The notes beneath the pieces were generated by a model, which saw only the letters and a program-made list of their open reading frames with translations, was not told the origin of the DNA and did not search any database. Below are positions 44,464-57,000 of a stretch of DNA of 64,000 nt, one piece after another. A program made the position numbers and the translations under genes. Each line of letters starts with the position of its first letter. The stretch's first letter is position 1. This DNA is from Isoetes taiwanensis (taxonomy: Eukaryota; Streptophyta; Lycopodiopsida; Isoetales; Isoetaceae). The stretch lies in assembly GCA_021234155.1 (NCBI GenBank), contig JAJEKV010000140.1, positions 310,001-374,000 of the forward strand. Direction: 5' to 3'.

Positions 44464-46187
44464 AATGGCCGATGAGCGTAATTTGCGAATGCCATTTCCT
44501 TGTTGGACATTTTCTCTTTGGCTTCTGGTATCTTTGTGGGATGGCAAAAGTGTACTACCTTGTGGGCCCTAGAGTCTCCAGTGCCGTCTTCTGTGATTGC
44601 ATTTCCATGGAAGGTTCTTCCTCATGGAAAGGCAACTAGGCTTCTGGGCATTCCAATTGGTATACACCTCTCATCTGGAGACGCGTGGGATGCGATTATT
44701 AAGGGGTTGGAAAGGCATTTGTTCCGTGGTCCACGGCTAAGTTATCCATGGTCGGGTCGTGAAAACCGCGGGCAAAAGTCGGGCCTCGAGTAGTACACAT
44801 GTCTATATGGCATCCATCTTGCTGGCACCGCAGACAAAGATGCAGCTCATTGTTCGTACTGTCAAGAACTTTATCTGGGGTGGCACTGAAGAAGGAGATG
44901 ATGTTAAAATTAGTTGGGCAAAATGCGTTATGCCAAAACTTTGTGGGGGGCTGGGGATGATTCACTTTCTTCTCTAGAGTAAGGTGCTGATTTCTAAGTT
45001 CATATGGCGGATTCTAAATAATGCTGATAATTCCCCAGTAAGGCCTCATTCACCGCCTTTTATAGATGTGCATTTCCTTTGGCTCTCCATCCATTAAGCC
45101 ACTCCTCCCATGGGCATTATTCTATCCACTTTCTCCATATCCTAATGCCTCTCCTTTCCTCAAGGGGTTGCTAGCCGCTTAGGAGATCGTGCGACGTTGT
45201 TTCGGGGCTTCCATCCGATGGCCCACACGCATCCTACGACCGCTGGTGGTGGATCTCTTTGGGTGACGGCCCGGCGTGTGTCCCCGGGTCTCTTCTGGTT
45301 CATACATTGACGATCATCGATGGCGAAGCGCAGGTGTGCTCATAGGGTCCGCATGGTATAATGAAATAAGATCATGACATGGAATGAGTTCAGATTGAAG
45401 TTCCTCCTCCTTCATTGGGACCGCGGCATTTGGGAAAAGTAATTGCTACTCTTCCTCCACATCCACAAGAGGTGGCTCCCCATCTCTAGGTGGTTCATGG
45501 CCCTGAGCCTCATCAAAAAGCAGTCTGGCGATGGGTATGGGATAAATTGCTCCATCCTAAGCTATCTTTCTTATGGTGGTAGATCATCCATAGATGCTTG
45601 CGGGTAAACACTATTGTTCATAGATTTCGTCCAGAAGTCTCTATGATCTGCCCTCTTTGCATACAGAGGAATGAGACAATTGAGCACTGCTTTTTCTTGC
45701 GTCATCATGTTCGACTTGCTTGGCAGTGGCTTTTGAGCCGTTTCCATTGTGACTTGAATAGTCAGCATGTCCTATTTTGTCAGTCTATCCTAGTTCTTAG
45801 GACAAGTTGGCAAAGAGGGCTTTCCACTTAACATCTGATTGGATCATCTGGTCCATCTGGAAGAGACGAAATCTCCTCATCTCCAAGGGACAGGTCTTTT
45901 CAGATATGCAAGTGCTTAATGATGCTCGTAGTCGCATTGTAAAGGCGTATAAGTGTTCTTCCTTAAAGGACGACGTCAAGAGTGTCATTTGGGAGTGATA
46001 TCTTCAGGTTCAGGCTTACTCATAGCAAACAGTTGTGCTCGTGGTGATAGGTATTCTCTGCTTTTCTGTATTATGTATGTGGTGGGTAGTGTTGCTCTAG
46101 TGGACATCTTCTCCAATTGGTTTTGAGTCCCCATGTACTCTTTTATATTCTTTTGAGTAATAAAGGTCCACGTTCATCAACAAAAAA
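44464..46187 (+). mobile_element. LINE-C, 3' part
   Basis: Reading resumes right after the second TTCTT with ALESPVPSSVIAFPWKVLP and TRLLGIPIGIHLS, the RT thumb region, then MQLIVRTVKNFIWGG. Near 45590 the zf-RVT region appears (NTIVHRFRPEVSMICPLC and NETIEHCFFLRH), and a terminal IIWSIWKRRNLLI segment at 45845. The element ends in TCATCAACAAAAAAA at about 46187, a short A tail. It joins 27545-31340 across element 1. Confidence 0.88.
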
Positions 46188-47271
46188 ACATATTAGTAAG
46201 CCCATCAATATAGATGACTACAACTCCCAATCGTGAAATATGTTTAAGATAAAACCTTAATCGTAATGAATCTACTAAGAAATATATGCATATCAACGTG
46301 TTTGGCCCTTGGAATTTGTCTACATTGTCCAAATACTTCTAGGCTAAGTTGATAGATCGACCACCTCAACCGCCTATAAAGCACGGTGTCGGTATGAGTT
46401 GAAGTAAACAAGATAATATAATGTAGGATAAATATAAATGCGTTCATATTCTAGATTAATTGAATAATTTTCTCAACATCCATCTACCTATCTTAGTCTA
46501 AGTTTGATCAATGCAAATGGCTACAATGGCCCAACTATATCATTCTAGTCCACGGCCAAGCAAATTCATTTAGATGTTCTTGCATGCTAGTTGTTCTATA
46601 GCATATGATCAGTACATATAATTGCTTACTGGATTGCTCTTTTTTAAGGGACAATTCAATAAGGGGAGTGATCGTTTAGTAGATCATCAGCATATCTAAA
46701 GATCTGATAATTTGGTTTTCTAGCATATTTGCATATCCTATTCATATCATCAGCATATCTAAAGATCTGATAATTTGGTTTTCTAGCATATTTGCATATC
46801 CTATTCATATGCCAAAGACTGTTTGAGGTCCGAATGGATCTTTATCGTGGAATAATAAAATCTTCGAATCCTAACCAATTAAGATAGTTATTAGCAATTC
46901 AGATACTAAAAAAGAGAATTGAGTTGAGTTTAATTGGTTTTTATTGTCAACGGAGACCAATAGACCTATGGAGCCTAGTCAAAGAGCACAACAAATGTAT
47001 TATTGTCAGGATTAAAAAACACACGCCAAGGTTATTGGTGGGTGTTCTCCAATCATATTGCAATATAAATATAATTGATTATGCACTGTTTGGGGAGGGG
47101 AGAGATGGATAATATTATTATGATATTATTATAAGTATCTCAAATATTATGATACTATCTCAAAGATAAGTATAATTGATTGCGACTCATGGGGAGGGAG
47201 AATGGTGCGATGACCATACAGATATCATATGTGTACAGTCGTCACCCTTATCTATATGGGAATTTTCAAGT
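46188..47271. other. AT-rich non-coding stretch
   Basis: No gene supported. It contains the 63 bp tandem duplication described separately. Confidence 0.4.
46683..46808 (+). repeat. Perfect 63 bp tandem duplication
   Basis: Units 46683-46745 and 46746-46808 are identical base for base, starting ATCATCAGCATATC and ending CATATCCTATTCAT. Perfect identity implies a very recent event or an assembly stutter. Confidence 0.9.
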
Positions 47272-47430
47272 AGAATATTCTAAGAACGTTCTAGAAAGTT
47301 TTAGGAATATTCTAAGAAAGTTGTAGGAATATTCCATAAACATTCTAGAATATTCTATACCGTTCCAAAAGGTTACAGAAACATTCTTCTGGAAACTTTT
47401 AGAACTAGCCCCCTCGCTAATATATAAAGG
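47272..47430 (+). promoter_or_regulatory. Cluster of heat-shock elements followed by a TATA box
   Basis: At 47272-47300 the sequence reads AGAATATTCTAAGAACG and TTCTAGAAAG, i.e. alternating GAA and TTC units as bound by heat-shock factor trimers. More GAATATTC and TTCTAGAA words follow to about 47393. A TATATAAAGG box lies at 47421-47430. This is the layout of a heat-inducible promoter, as in heat-activated plant Copia LTRs such as ONSEN. No downstream coding region was recognised within 400 bp, so it may belong to an LTR remnant, an RNA gene, or a gene whose first exon I cannot see. Confidence 0.65.
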
Positions 47431-48860
47431 GGCCTTCAACATATGATTCGACATTCAGGTTCAAACTGTTATGAACCTATGTAAAATCCAGAGAAAATAT
47501 TGGAAAATACACTAGAAAATACGCAAGAAATATGAGAGTAACTGAATATGATATAATACAACAATAGAAAACAAGAACACACGATCCCAAAGGGCAAGCA
47601 GGAACTCAAAATGTTTCTGGAACCTTCTATCAATAACCTTATAAATTATTACATCCATGGTCTGCGCATCGACGGATCTGACGACCCTAGACTAGACCAT
47701 AATCTCGAAATGAGGTATGCACACCCATGGTCTGGCCGTAGGATCGACGAATCTAGCAACTCAGGCTGTCCAATGCACACCTCGTTTAAAGAAGATGTAC
47801 CCCATGGTGTGGGATTAGGAATGATGGATTTGGCAATTTAAGTTGTTTAGGGCGCACATCGTTTAGCTAATATATAAGTAACATCATAACTTGGGCACTA
47901 TTTAAATACGTCATCTAATGGATAATATCTTTGATTCTGAAAAGTGTCTTATTAGCCTTTGAAAAATGATTAGATAATATATTTAGTAGATATTATCTCT
48001 AATTTGGGAGCTAATCTTTTCAGCGTTGAGTTATGATTGGAGTAGATAATGAATGTGATGGTGATAATATCTCTTAAATGAGTGATTATTGGAATTGATA
48101 ATCAACCCTTTTAATTTGGGATTTTTCGGTTTAGCTAAAAAGGTTTTTGGAATTTTTCTTAGCCATATTTCCTAAGATTTTGAAGGGTTTAGTCGCCGGA
48201 AAAAAATTCTGAACATCTAAAAATCGAAAAAAAATAATTCGTGGCTTTAGAGTTTAAGAGAAGTTTTCCCCATTCAATTTATTCCCCCTTCATGCATATG
48301 CGATCCAGGCACGAAGAAGGTGAATTTAGGGTTGTGGTGGAGCACGGGTTTGCGTTTAGCACATCGATCTCAATGCCGTAGGTTGCCTGCATGCATATTG
48401 CTCTTCCAGAAATTAGGTCTATGCATTTTACTATGATTTGGAAATTTGCATTTCGAAGGTGCAAGCTTTGATGTTTGTTCTTGCATGATAGCCTATGTGC
48501 ATTGCCTATAATTTCTGCTATTTGCATCGAAGCCGCAAGAGGGGGTTTGGCTTTGGAAGAAATTTTCTAGGGCACCTCCATTTTCAGATGTCGTGCCTAG
48601 CGATTGGGCTCAGATACCATGCCATCATTGATGTTTTATATCAGATCACTGTGAAAATCGATTCTGACAAAGCTTTACAATGGATTTAGGTTGTTCCTTT
48701 ATTAGGATTGCACAAGAATGTCTGCAGCACCATAGCAGCTGTATGTTCTTCTCGGACAAGCCCTGTCGCATTTTGTAGATGGGGCTAGATTTTGCCATGG
48801 GCATAAGCAAGCTATTGGAATTCAGAAACGAAGTTTGCGTAAGGAGAGACTATACGATGA
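47431..48860. other. Stretch downstream of the heat-shock promoter, no recognised gene
   Basis: A 76-codon frame at 47611-47841 shows no motif. It includes two near repeats around CCATGGTCTG at about 47656 and 47728. The rest is AT-rich. Confidence 0.35.
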
Positions 48861-51131
48861 ATATGGTCGGAGTAATATTATCTGGCGTCTGTGTCATTGG
48901 GAATTTTGCAATGTCTTTTCCTTCTTACGCTTGAAGGTAAACGATTCTTGCATAATCACTTTGCTAGAGATTAGATATCATGTTTGTTATGTGTGTAATC
49001 TAATTTGTTTTCCTTTTGTAGGTTTTGTTTTTGATCCTTTTCACCAAACTTCAAGGTAAAGCTCATCTATAGTGGCTCTGGGCTTGACAATAATGAAATT
49101 GATAGTTAGCACAACTGAAGTGCATGCGCTAGTCGCATATGACTCAAATAACTGGTAGCTTTTTTTGTTCTCTGAATCTTAGAGTAGCTTTCAATTTTTT
49201 AAATATGGAGTTTTAGTAAATTCCAGTCTGTGGGTCATGAGGCATCAACTCAAGATTAAGTTTAATCATAGGGGATCATAGTGCAAAGAAAGTCATTGCC
49301 TTGCCCTTATTTTGGAAAATTTTCCACTTATTTTAGTGTGAATACAAGTTTCAAGCTATTGACAACTTCATGTCTTAGTTACGTGTGTTGCAACTCTGGG
49401 ATCAAGACAGCTCACGAAATTGTGTGATGCTGGAAGGATACCACCTCTAGATGAATGCTCTTTGTGACGAATTCTTAGTGATAGAAACATAGGCAAGACT
49501 GCAAAAGGTATAAGGACTGCAAAAGAGCTCCAATTTTGCACGTTATCTGGAACAAGAAGGTTTGACCTTTGCATGAAATAAAATACACTCGCAATGTTTC
49601 ACATGTTTTATTGCTCATGTTTTTTCTCATGTTGCTCAATCTCATGGAACTAATGTAATGCTCTCATTTTCAATGATATGATTGTTATAAATATGAGTTC
49701 ATTCTGTTTGTATGAAGGCGAGTCTTAGGGTTGTAACACAACACATACTTGCTCCACTACCAGTGAACTGGCAAATTTTGAATTTTCCAAGCAATCTACT
49801 TTAGATTTTGAACTGCCAACAGGGAACATGGTGCACCCCATTTAGTATGCCATTTTATGCAACTAGGATCTGCAGTCTAATGATACTTTGGCATGTTGTA
49901 TTACAAGAAGCATGGATAAATGTAGTTGGTATTATAAGCCTTCCCGTGGAGAGATGATGAAGCAATAGTATTGGTTACAACAAATTCTAAAAATTTCTGT
50001 TGTTGATGCATTATCCTACTCTACAGCCTTGCTCTACTGCAGCTTTTCAGGAAATCATTATGGTCGGAGTACAATTATGGCTTCCCTATCATTGGGAATT
50101 TTGCAACGCCTTTTCCTTCTTACGCTTGAAGGTAAATGATTCTTGCACCATCACTTTGCTAAGGATTAGATATCGTGTCTGTTGTGTGTATAATCTAATT
50201 TGTTTCCCTTTTTGTAGGTTTTGGCAGTAGCCTATGTTTGCGCATACTTTTCAATAAACTTCAAGGTAAAACTCATCTACAGTGGCTCTATTTGACAATA
50301 TCAAATTGATAGTTTGCACAATTTGAAAGTGCATGCAATTAGTCGCATATGACTCAAATAACCCGTAGCTTTGTTCTCCTCAATCTTACAAGAGCTTTCA
50401 CTTTTTAAATATAGAATTTTATTAAATTCCAGTCTATGGTTCATGAGGCATCGTAGTGCAGAGAAAGTCATTGCCTTGCCCTTATTTTAGAAAACTTTCC
50501 ACTTATTTTAGTGTGAATACAAGTTTCAAGCTATTGACAACTTCATGTCTTAGTTACAGGTGTTGCAACTACATGATCAAGACAGGTCGCAAAATTGTGT
50601 GCTTGCGATGAATGCTTGATAGAAGAAGGTACTTGGTTTGACCTTTGCATGAAATAAACTACACTAGCAATTGGTGTGTTTCACATGCTTTATTGCTCAT
50701 CTTTTTTCTCATCTTGCTCAATCTCATGGAAGTAATACAGTGCTCTCATTTTTTAGTGATATGATTGTTCATAAATATGACTTCATTCTGTTTGTATGAA
50801 GGTCAATCTTAGGTGTTGTAACGCAACACACTTGCTCCACTATCGGTGAACTGGTAGTTTGCATTTTCCAAGCAACCTACCTTGGATTCTCGAAATGCCA
50901 AAGGGAATATCATGCACCACATTTAGTATGCCATTTCATGCAACTAGGACCTGCAGTGTAATGATGCTTTGGCCTGCTGTTCTTCAAGAAGCATGCATAA
51001 ATGTAGTTGGCATGGAGAGATGATGCAGTAGTGTTGATTACACCATGTCAGTTTGAAAAATTCATGTTGTTGATGCATTATCCTTGGATTGAGCCTTGCT
51101 CTATTGCAGCTTTTCAGGAAATCATTATGGC
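48861..51131 (+). repeat. Tandem duplication of about 1.1-1.2 kb with conserved splice-like signals
   Basis: Unit 1 (48861-50058) and unit 2 (50059-51131) start with TATGGTCGGAGTA and align throughout. Each contains an exon-like piece ending CTTACGCTTGAAG, an intron-like segment of 85-86 bp (48937-49021 and 50132-50217) with GTAAA at the donor and TTTTTGTAG or CTTTTGTAG at the acceptor, and an exon-like piece ending AAACTTCAAG before another GTAAA. Although the units differ at many bases, these signals are kept. The peptide (for example FCNVFSFLRLK) was not recognised, so this could be a duplicated gene piece or a non-coding transcript. Confidence 0.75.
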
Positions 51132-52080
51132 TTGCAATGGATGACATTTGTCTATCAGAAGATGCATGTTATGATCTGATATTAACACTTGGCTAAAGGA
51201 ATCACGTATTTGTGGATCTTAGTAACGTAAGTTCACGTTCTCTAGCTGAGAACTAATGATTTCAACCATTTCATCCGGGCAGTTGGTATTGCCATAGAAT
51301 TGGCATTTTTATATAGAAAACTAAGAAGCATCTACGACTTTGGGTCATACATCAGTAAAAATATTTCTAGACGCTTTAGCGCAAGTGCCTAATATAGATC
51401 TAATCCGTGGTACATTCATTAGTGACATAGCAGCAAGGTCTTTGCATAGTATGTAATCAAGTGTCATTTTGTTGAAAAATGAACATTACTTGAGCCCTTG
51501 AGCAACTTGATAATATAGGTACCTTCATCTATCATTTGCATCAAAAATGGGGATTCTGGATATCTGGTGATGAATATTTCAAAAGTGTTCGCCACATTCT
51601 TCAAAAGGTGCTGGCTATCCGAGTTCCAGAGGGGTTTATGTTATTTACACTTTCTCAAGCGATAGGCACACCTTCTGGTTGTTATGGAGGCTTCATGGAT
51701 TATCCCGTAGATGCAACAATATTATAAGTGGAACCCATGTTTAACTTAGCAAATGATCACAAGCATTAATGCTACTTATAACCATAGCATAATAGACAAT
51801 AATGCAAAATTGCAGAAATGGAGTTGTTGGATGAAATGCAAAACATGTCCAGGCACTTAACAATTGCCCATGCATTTTTGTAATTGTACCCTAGAGCTGT
51901 TTTTCTAAGCTCATTGGTTTGCCGAATAAATAACTACACTTTCATAGGCCTCACACAAATGCTAAAACACTCACTCTTTTGTCGCTATTATTTCTACTTT
52001 GGGTTGCAACATTGTTTTTGTATATTTTTTGAATTCCCATATATTATCGTACAGTTGTGCAAAAAATGCTATAACTTATA
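51132..52080. other. AT-rich non-coding stretch
   Basis: Short frames at 51536-51727 and 51884-52084 show no motifs. Nothing else is seen. Confidence 0.35.
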
Positions 52081-52319
52081 CTAGTTATGGTGCCCGGCGT
52101 TGCCGGGCTTTTCAAAGTTGAAGAGGTGGTTGTTTCTTGGTTAGCTAGAACAATGAATGTCGTTTGGAGGGGGCAAGGGTAATTCATTGATATAGAATTG
52201 AATAAATAAATTTCGTGTATGTGGTATTTGGACCTATGCTGGGCCACGTACAAATACCCTTTGAAAGGTATTTCGAAAATAGCAATAAGGAGGATGTCAA
52301 AGCAAATTAATATAGTAGA
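52081..52319 (-). mobile_element. Small non-autonomous Helitron
   Basis: On the minus strand the element starts TCTACTATATTAATTT at 52319 and ends CTAG at 52081, flanked by host A before the 5' TC (complement of T at 52320) and T after CTAG (complement of A at 52080). A 7 bp stem, GCCCGGC-AAC-GCCGGGC (minus), lies at 52092-52108, 7 bases before CTAG. TC start, subterminal 3' hairpin, CTRR end and AT insertion without target duplication are the Helitron hallmarks. At 239 bp it has no coding capacity and would depend on a RepHel protein elsewhere. Confidence 0.8.
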
Positions 52320-52994
52320 TAACATATGTCCGAGATTGTTGGGCTTTGAGGCATATACAAATTTAGCGATTTGAAACTTGGTAGCGCTTTCCTATTTCTA
52401 AATGATTTGCAATAAGTGCTGGGTTTAGCAATAATATCTTATGTTGGGATATTGTGTAGTGGCATTTTTACATAGAAGGAAAGGAGTCACAACATGACAT
52501 TGATTTGAACGAAATTGTGTTGGATAGCAATCTTGTTGGAGCTAGTGTCTTTGTCATTTTAAAAGCTAGTGTCTATAAGTATGGGGGTAATGTTCGTATT
52601 GTTTCATGGATGGTGCTAATTGCTATATATGAAGGGAAATGATGAGCACAATGATAGCTAGGCAATGTATGAATGTATGGTAGAGCAAAGGTATAGTTAT
52701 AAGTGTATCTAGTGGCATCTAAAATTGTATCCATCCTTTATAGTTGTAGTTGAAGTTGCATGAATCATTCATTGGCTTTAACGTGAAGATTATTTCTTAG
52801 TTCCTAATATTCAAGTGCTCTTAGTTGTCTCTTGCAGTGGTTGGTACTGACAATGTTTTGGGAGGAAAAAAAGTATGCACAATTGGTTATGCTAGTATAA
52901 TAAAAGAAAATCCTATCTCAATATCCCTATAGAAATTGTAAAGTTGACCATGCAAGCAACCTAGAAGATTTTGCAAAAGTCGAGTGAATTGATA
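52320..52994. other. Non-coding stretch, nothing recognised
   Basis: AT-rich, without motifs or convincing open frames. Confidence 0.35.
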
Positions 52995-53088
52995 TGCAAG
53001 ATATTGATTGATTGCACTTGTTTATTGGTGATCCTAGAGCTTGTGCTATGGTATGCAAGATATTGATTGATTGTACTTGTGTATTGGT
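52995..53088 (+). repeat. Short direct repeat pair
   Basis: ATGCAAGATATTGATTGATT followed by a CACTTGTTTATTGGTG-type end occurs twice, 57 bp apart (52995-53031 and 53052-53088). Confidence 0.8.
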
Positions 53089-53324
53089 GCAAGGTCATCA
53101 ATGGAGAACCATGGTCCAATTGTGGACCATGTTTGGATCAAATTTTCCAATAGTGGATCAACACCAAATCATTATCTCAATTCAAACCATTGAATGAATT
53201 GGATGCGGGTTCAATCTTGATGATCCAATGTTGATCCACAATAGGGTACTTGAGTGAACCTTTCAAATTTATAGATAGGCTCATTTAGTGCGGACCCAAT
53301 TTTATTTTCAAACACATTTCCATG

Positions 53325-53840
53325 TGATCAGGTTAACATCGAGAACGTCACCATCTCATATTATATTTATGAACCATGCGCATAACCTAATTGATCCATT
53401 TATTGGATAAATATGATATATAATTGCAGCAAATCACCGATCCTCAAACTATAAACCTAAGAAGCAAGGAATTGTTTTATAAGGTGATCGGGTGAACATG
53501 GAGAACATCACCATCTCATATTACATTTATGAACCATGTCCTAATCTGAGAGATCCATTTGTTACTGTAAAGCACCATTAAATGCAAACGCTATTTGGCA
53601 GTGCAAGACAGAATTTGTGCAAGGAAAAGCCATGTCATTTGATTTCGAGCTTGATGCTATCTATGTCATTTAACAATTTTGTAATACCAGCCATCACCAT
53701 CTCATTTTATCCAATTTTAATGAACCATGATCATAACTTGACTGATCTAGTTATTCTTGAGGACAAAGCTAAAAATCATTTCATGCAATAAGACAAAGAA
53801 ATTGTAAATGGATAAACTATGTCAATTAATCTCAAGCTTG
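53325..53840 (+). repeat. Degenerate tandem repeat downstream of the reductase exon
   Basis: CACCATCTCAT followed by a TATTTATGAACCATG-like phrase occurs at about 53350, 53505 and 53697. A second phrase, AAATTGT or AATTTGTGCAAGG followed by CTATGTCA or CCATGTCA and AAGCTTG or GAGCTTG, occurs near 53606 and 53795. The unit is about 150-190 bp. The last copy touches the stop codon of the reductase exon. Confidence 0.65.
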
Positions 53841-54081
53841 CCAGGCATTGGTAACGCAGATGCCAACAACACGCATTAGAGCTATTAAAGCCACTTCAAG
53901 AACTGCATCCTTGAGATGAGATTGTGGTGACATGCCAGTCGTTGCAACACCAAGCATAAACCCGTCAAAGTTGCAATAAATATTAAACTTACCACGCCGT
54001 ATGCCATCCAAAGCTTTCTTAGCAACGTCCACTTTGATGAAGAGGCTATTCTCTTTGTTATCTCTGGTTTGGCTTCATTTT
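53832..54081 (-). CDS. 3-ketodihydrosphingosine reductase, last exon
   Basis: The minus-strand exon opens after TTTTGCAG at 54082 and reads ENEAKPEITKRIASSSKVDV, then AKKALDGIRRGKF, CNFDGFMLGVATTGMSPQ and a hydrophobic end VALIALMRVVGICV, stopping at 53832-53834. These phrases match the C-terminal part of plant 3-dehydrosphinganine reductase (TSC10 family, short-chain dehydrogenase fold), the ER enzyme that reduces 3-ketodihydrosphingosine with NADPH in sphingolipid synthesis. The C-terminal membrane segments are visible. The NADP-binding and YxxxK exons were not found to the right within the window, so upstream exons may be far away, missing, or unrecognised. The exon itself is open without damage. 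Confidence 0.78.
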
Positions 54082-57000
54082 CTGCAAAACCACTAAATTC
54101 CCATCAGCATATGACCATGTATGCCAACATAGACTGGACCTTCTACATATATACAATGCACGCATTTTGCATCTAGATAGCAATAAGGCCGTTAAATTGT
54201 GAAACACCTAAACCTGCATGCACAACGTGTCTATAGCATCCATGCAATTATAGACTAATGAACAATGCTTTAATAAGCCTGCTTTTCAATGAATTATAAT
54301 ATTATCCTGTGTGGAAATGCACCTATCCATGTTCCATTAGCTTGCTCATACATTCCAGGCTGCAGAAGTAAAAAACACATTGTGCACCGCACATAAGTGT
54401 TTTAAGCATTAGTTTATGAAACAATCGAGTTGCTAATGAGGGAATGAAAGGAGGAGTTGCCAAGAAGGGAGGGCTAGTTCTTATGCTTGTTGTCAATATG
54501 AGATTGGTAAACGTCAATATGAGGTTCTCCAAAATATTTATCTAGATAGTTGCTGGCCTACAATTCTGTTATCTAAGTTGTACACGTCACACATAAATGC
54601 AGAGTGCCAATAAGGATCTTGATTTTCTAATGATGCAATCTAAGATTGGACTCATCACTATAGCAAGTCCATGTAGAACTTGGAACATATATCAACAACA
54701 CATTCTTATTTTCTTATCACATGTTTAGCTTTATTTTAAATTGCTTGGCTCAACAATAAGGATGTTAGACGTGCAAAAAGTATTCTAAGGCCAAAGGGCT
54801 TAGTATGACAACAATGTAGAATGTGAAGCTGCATAGCATAAGACCACCATTGATTCACAAACTCTTTAATCATTCATTGTATTAAAAAAAGGTACAATAA
54901 ACAAATTGACTAACTAAAATTGCACTCCCCATGATAAATCTCTTGGTTTATCATATTCTACATGCCAGCAATGGCAATAAGAATATCAAGATGCGAACTT
55001 TGTTATTTGCAAACAACATGCAAGGCATATAAGTGGGGATATGCAGTAGAACTTATTGTGTAGTTGGCACATAGCAACTTGGTGCAATTTTTACAATCTA
55101 TTATTAATAGTGTTGCTAATCGGCGTGCACAGTGCAGTGCAGAGTACTCTAAACACAATTTAAATTGAAAGCATTTCCAGTTAAGTATAAGAGGGGATAT
55201 AATTGAGTATAAGAGGGGATATGACCTTCGGCCGTATCATCAGACAGAACTCCAAAAGAAAGGGAAACTACATGAACATTTTTTTTATCAGTAACACATT
55301 CTATACCATGCCATCTCCCTCTGCAAACATCTGGAATAGAAGTTACTCAGCCATTGCTTGTGGCTGTCATGATTTCATAAACTGCTTGGATTTCTTTCGG
55401 ATCTGTATAAGCTGATGGCCCCAGACGTAACCCTAATCCCATTGTCTTCCCTGCTGTTTGAATAGCCATAGCCAGAACTGTGCAATGCAACAACAGAAGA
55501 AAAATTTGATTGCCCATTTGCAAAAACAGCACAACTCTGATAATTTAATGATTCTCCTGATTCGGACTTCCATTGCGTAGAATATTTGGTCCAGAGGATT
55601 TCCCTAGAAGACGCTATTAACTTATATCTGCAATGGAGATGGGTAAAGCGAAGCTCAGAATGGATTGCATTCTTCAAGCATTTGTGAAACAATGCCGGTT
55701 ATGTCTATATTGTCTGAGAAAAGAAACCTTTGCTTTCTATTAGTTCATAACAAACTCAAGGCTTCATTAAATGCAGAGAGGCCGAATAACATAGAGTTGA
55801 GGAACGTGATCAGAGAATTTGTTGCTAAAAATTCCTTTTCAGGCCCCATTTCGACCCCTCATCAAAAACAGGGGATGTAATATTAGTTCTTAACATGGTC
55901 AGACTAACACTTCTACTGATTTGGACCTCCATAATCAAGTCAAAACCATCTAAGCTCCACAATTATACTGAAAGTGAAACAAACAATAAATAAGCATGCA
56001 AGACGTAAAGCTCAAGAAAAGATTTGTAACAAAACATCTATGAAAAGGTCACTTGGACAGCACACTTTCAAGATTCTTATTTGTCATTCTGTATTTCCTG
56101 TTAGGCAAAAGTACATTCACATTTGCTCATGTATATCCATGAGTTCCCATTTCCTACATACCTTTAAGATTTTGCTTAATTCTTTGCTTCTCCAATTTGC
56201 TCCTATACTCCACAATAAAATAAATTTTCAATGGGATTAGGTTTGAAACTTTAATTCAAACCCAAGGAAAAAGAGTTACAAAGACAGGGCAACAAAAGCT
56301 TTCAAAAGGAGCGTACCTTAACCTTGGGTCGTCTAGTGTAGCATGTTTGAGCTGACTTTCTTCAGGTGTAGTGGTGTCTCATTACTTGATAGAGACCTCT
56401 CAATTGAACAACCTTGTTGATCTATGGTCATCTTTAAGCAGATGGCATGCTTATCTTTAAATATGCATTTCTGTTTGCACATGCCACTTCAAGTAAGTTG
56501 AAAATTTCAAGAAAAATTAAAACTGCGTCCAATTATTGTGGCTAAATATATAATTAAGGTTACAGAAAAACGCTGGCTCAGGAACATCATTAACTCAATC
56601 ATTGATGTTGTTTCCATAGACTTCATGAATTATGTAATCTAGAAAACTTTTTTATAAATCAAGCCAGAGCAATTCTATTCCTTATAATCTGTACTCAGCA
56701 TTTGTATTATCAACTTATCAGCCAGTCATAAACACTTTGGATGCCCAACTCTGCAAGGCAGCAGGAAAAGCCTGCAGTTCCGTTCAGAAAAGGATATAAG
56801 AAAACTCATAAAACTTCTGTTTCCTCATAAAACTCCATCGGGTAAAATTAAAAGGCTGTTACAAAGAGAAAGACAATGATGATCCTCTCGTGTTTCAGTA
56901 GAAAAACACGACCAAGATGCTTCAGTTTTCAGCAAATCATGGCAAAGGATGAAAAAGGAACATTGTCATCATACAGCACATTTTGGGCGCCTCAAATCTA

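Noticed and set aside
47272-47400. The heat-shock-element cluster as a foldback transposon
   Set aside because: The palindromic words are short, alternate GAA and TTC and do not form one long inverted repeat; no target duplication is visible.
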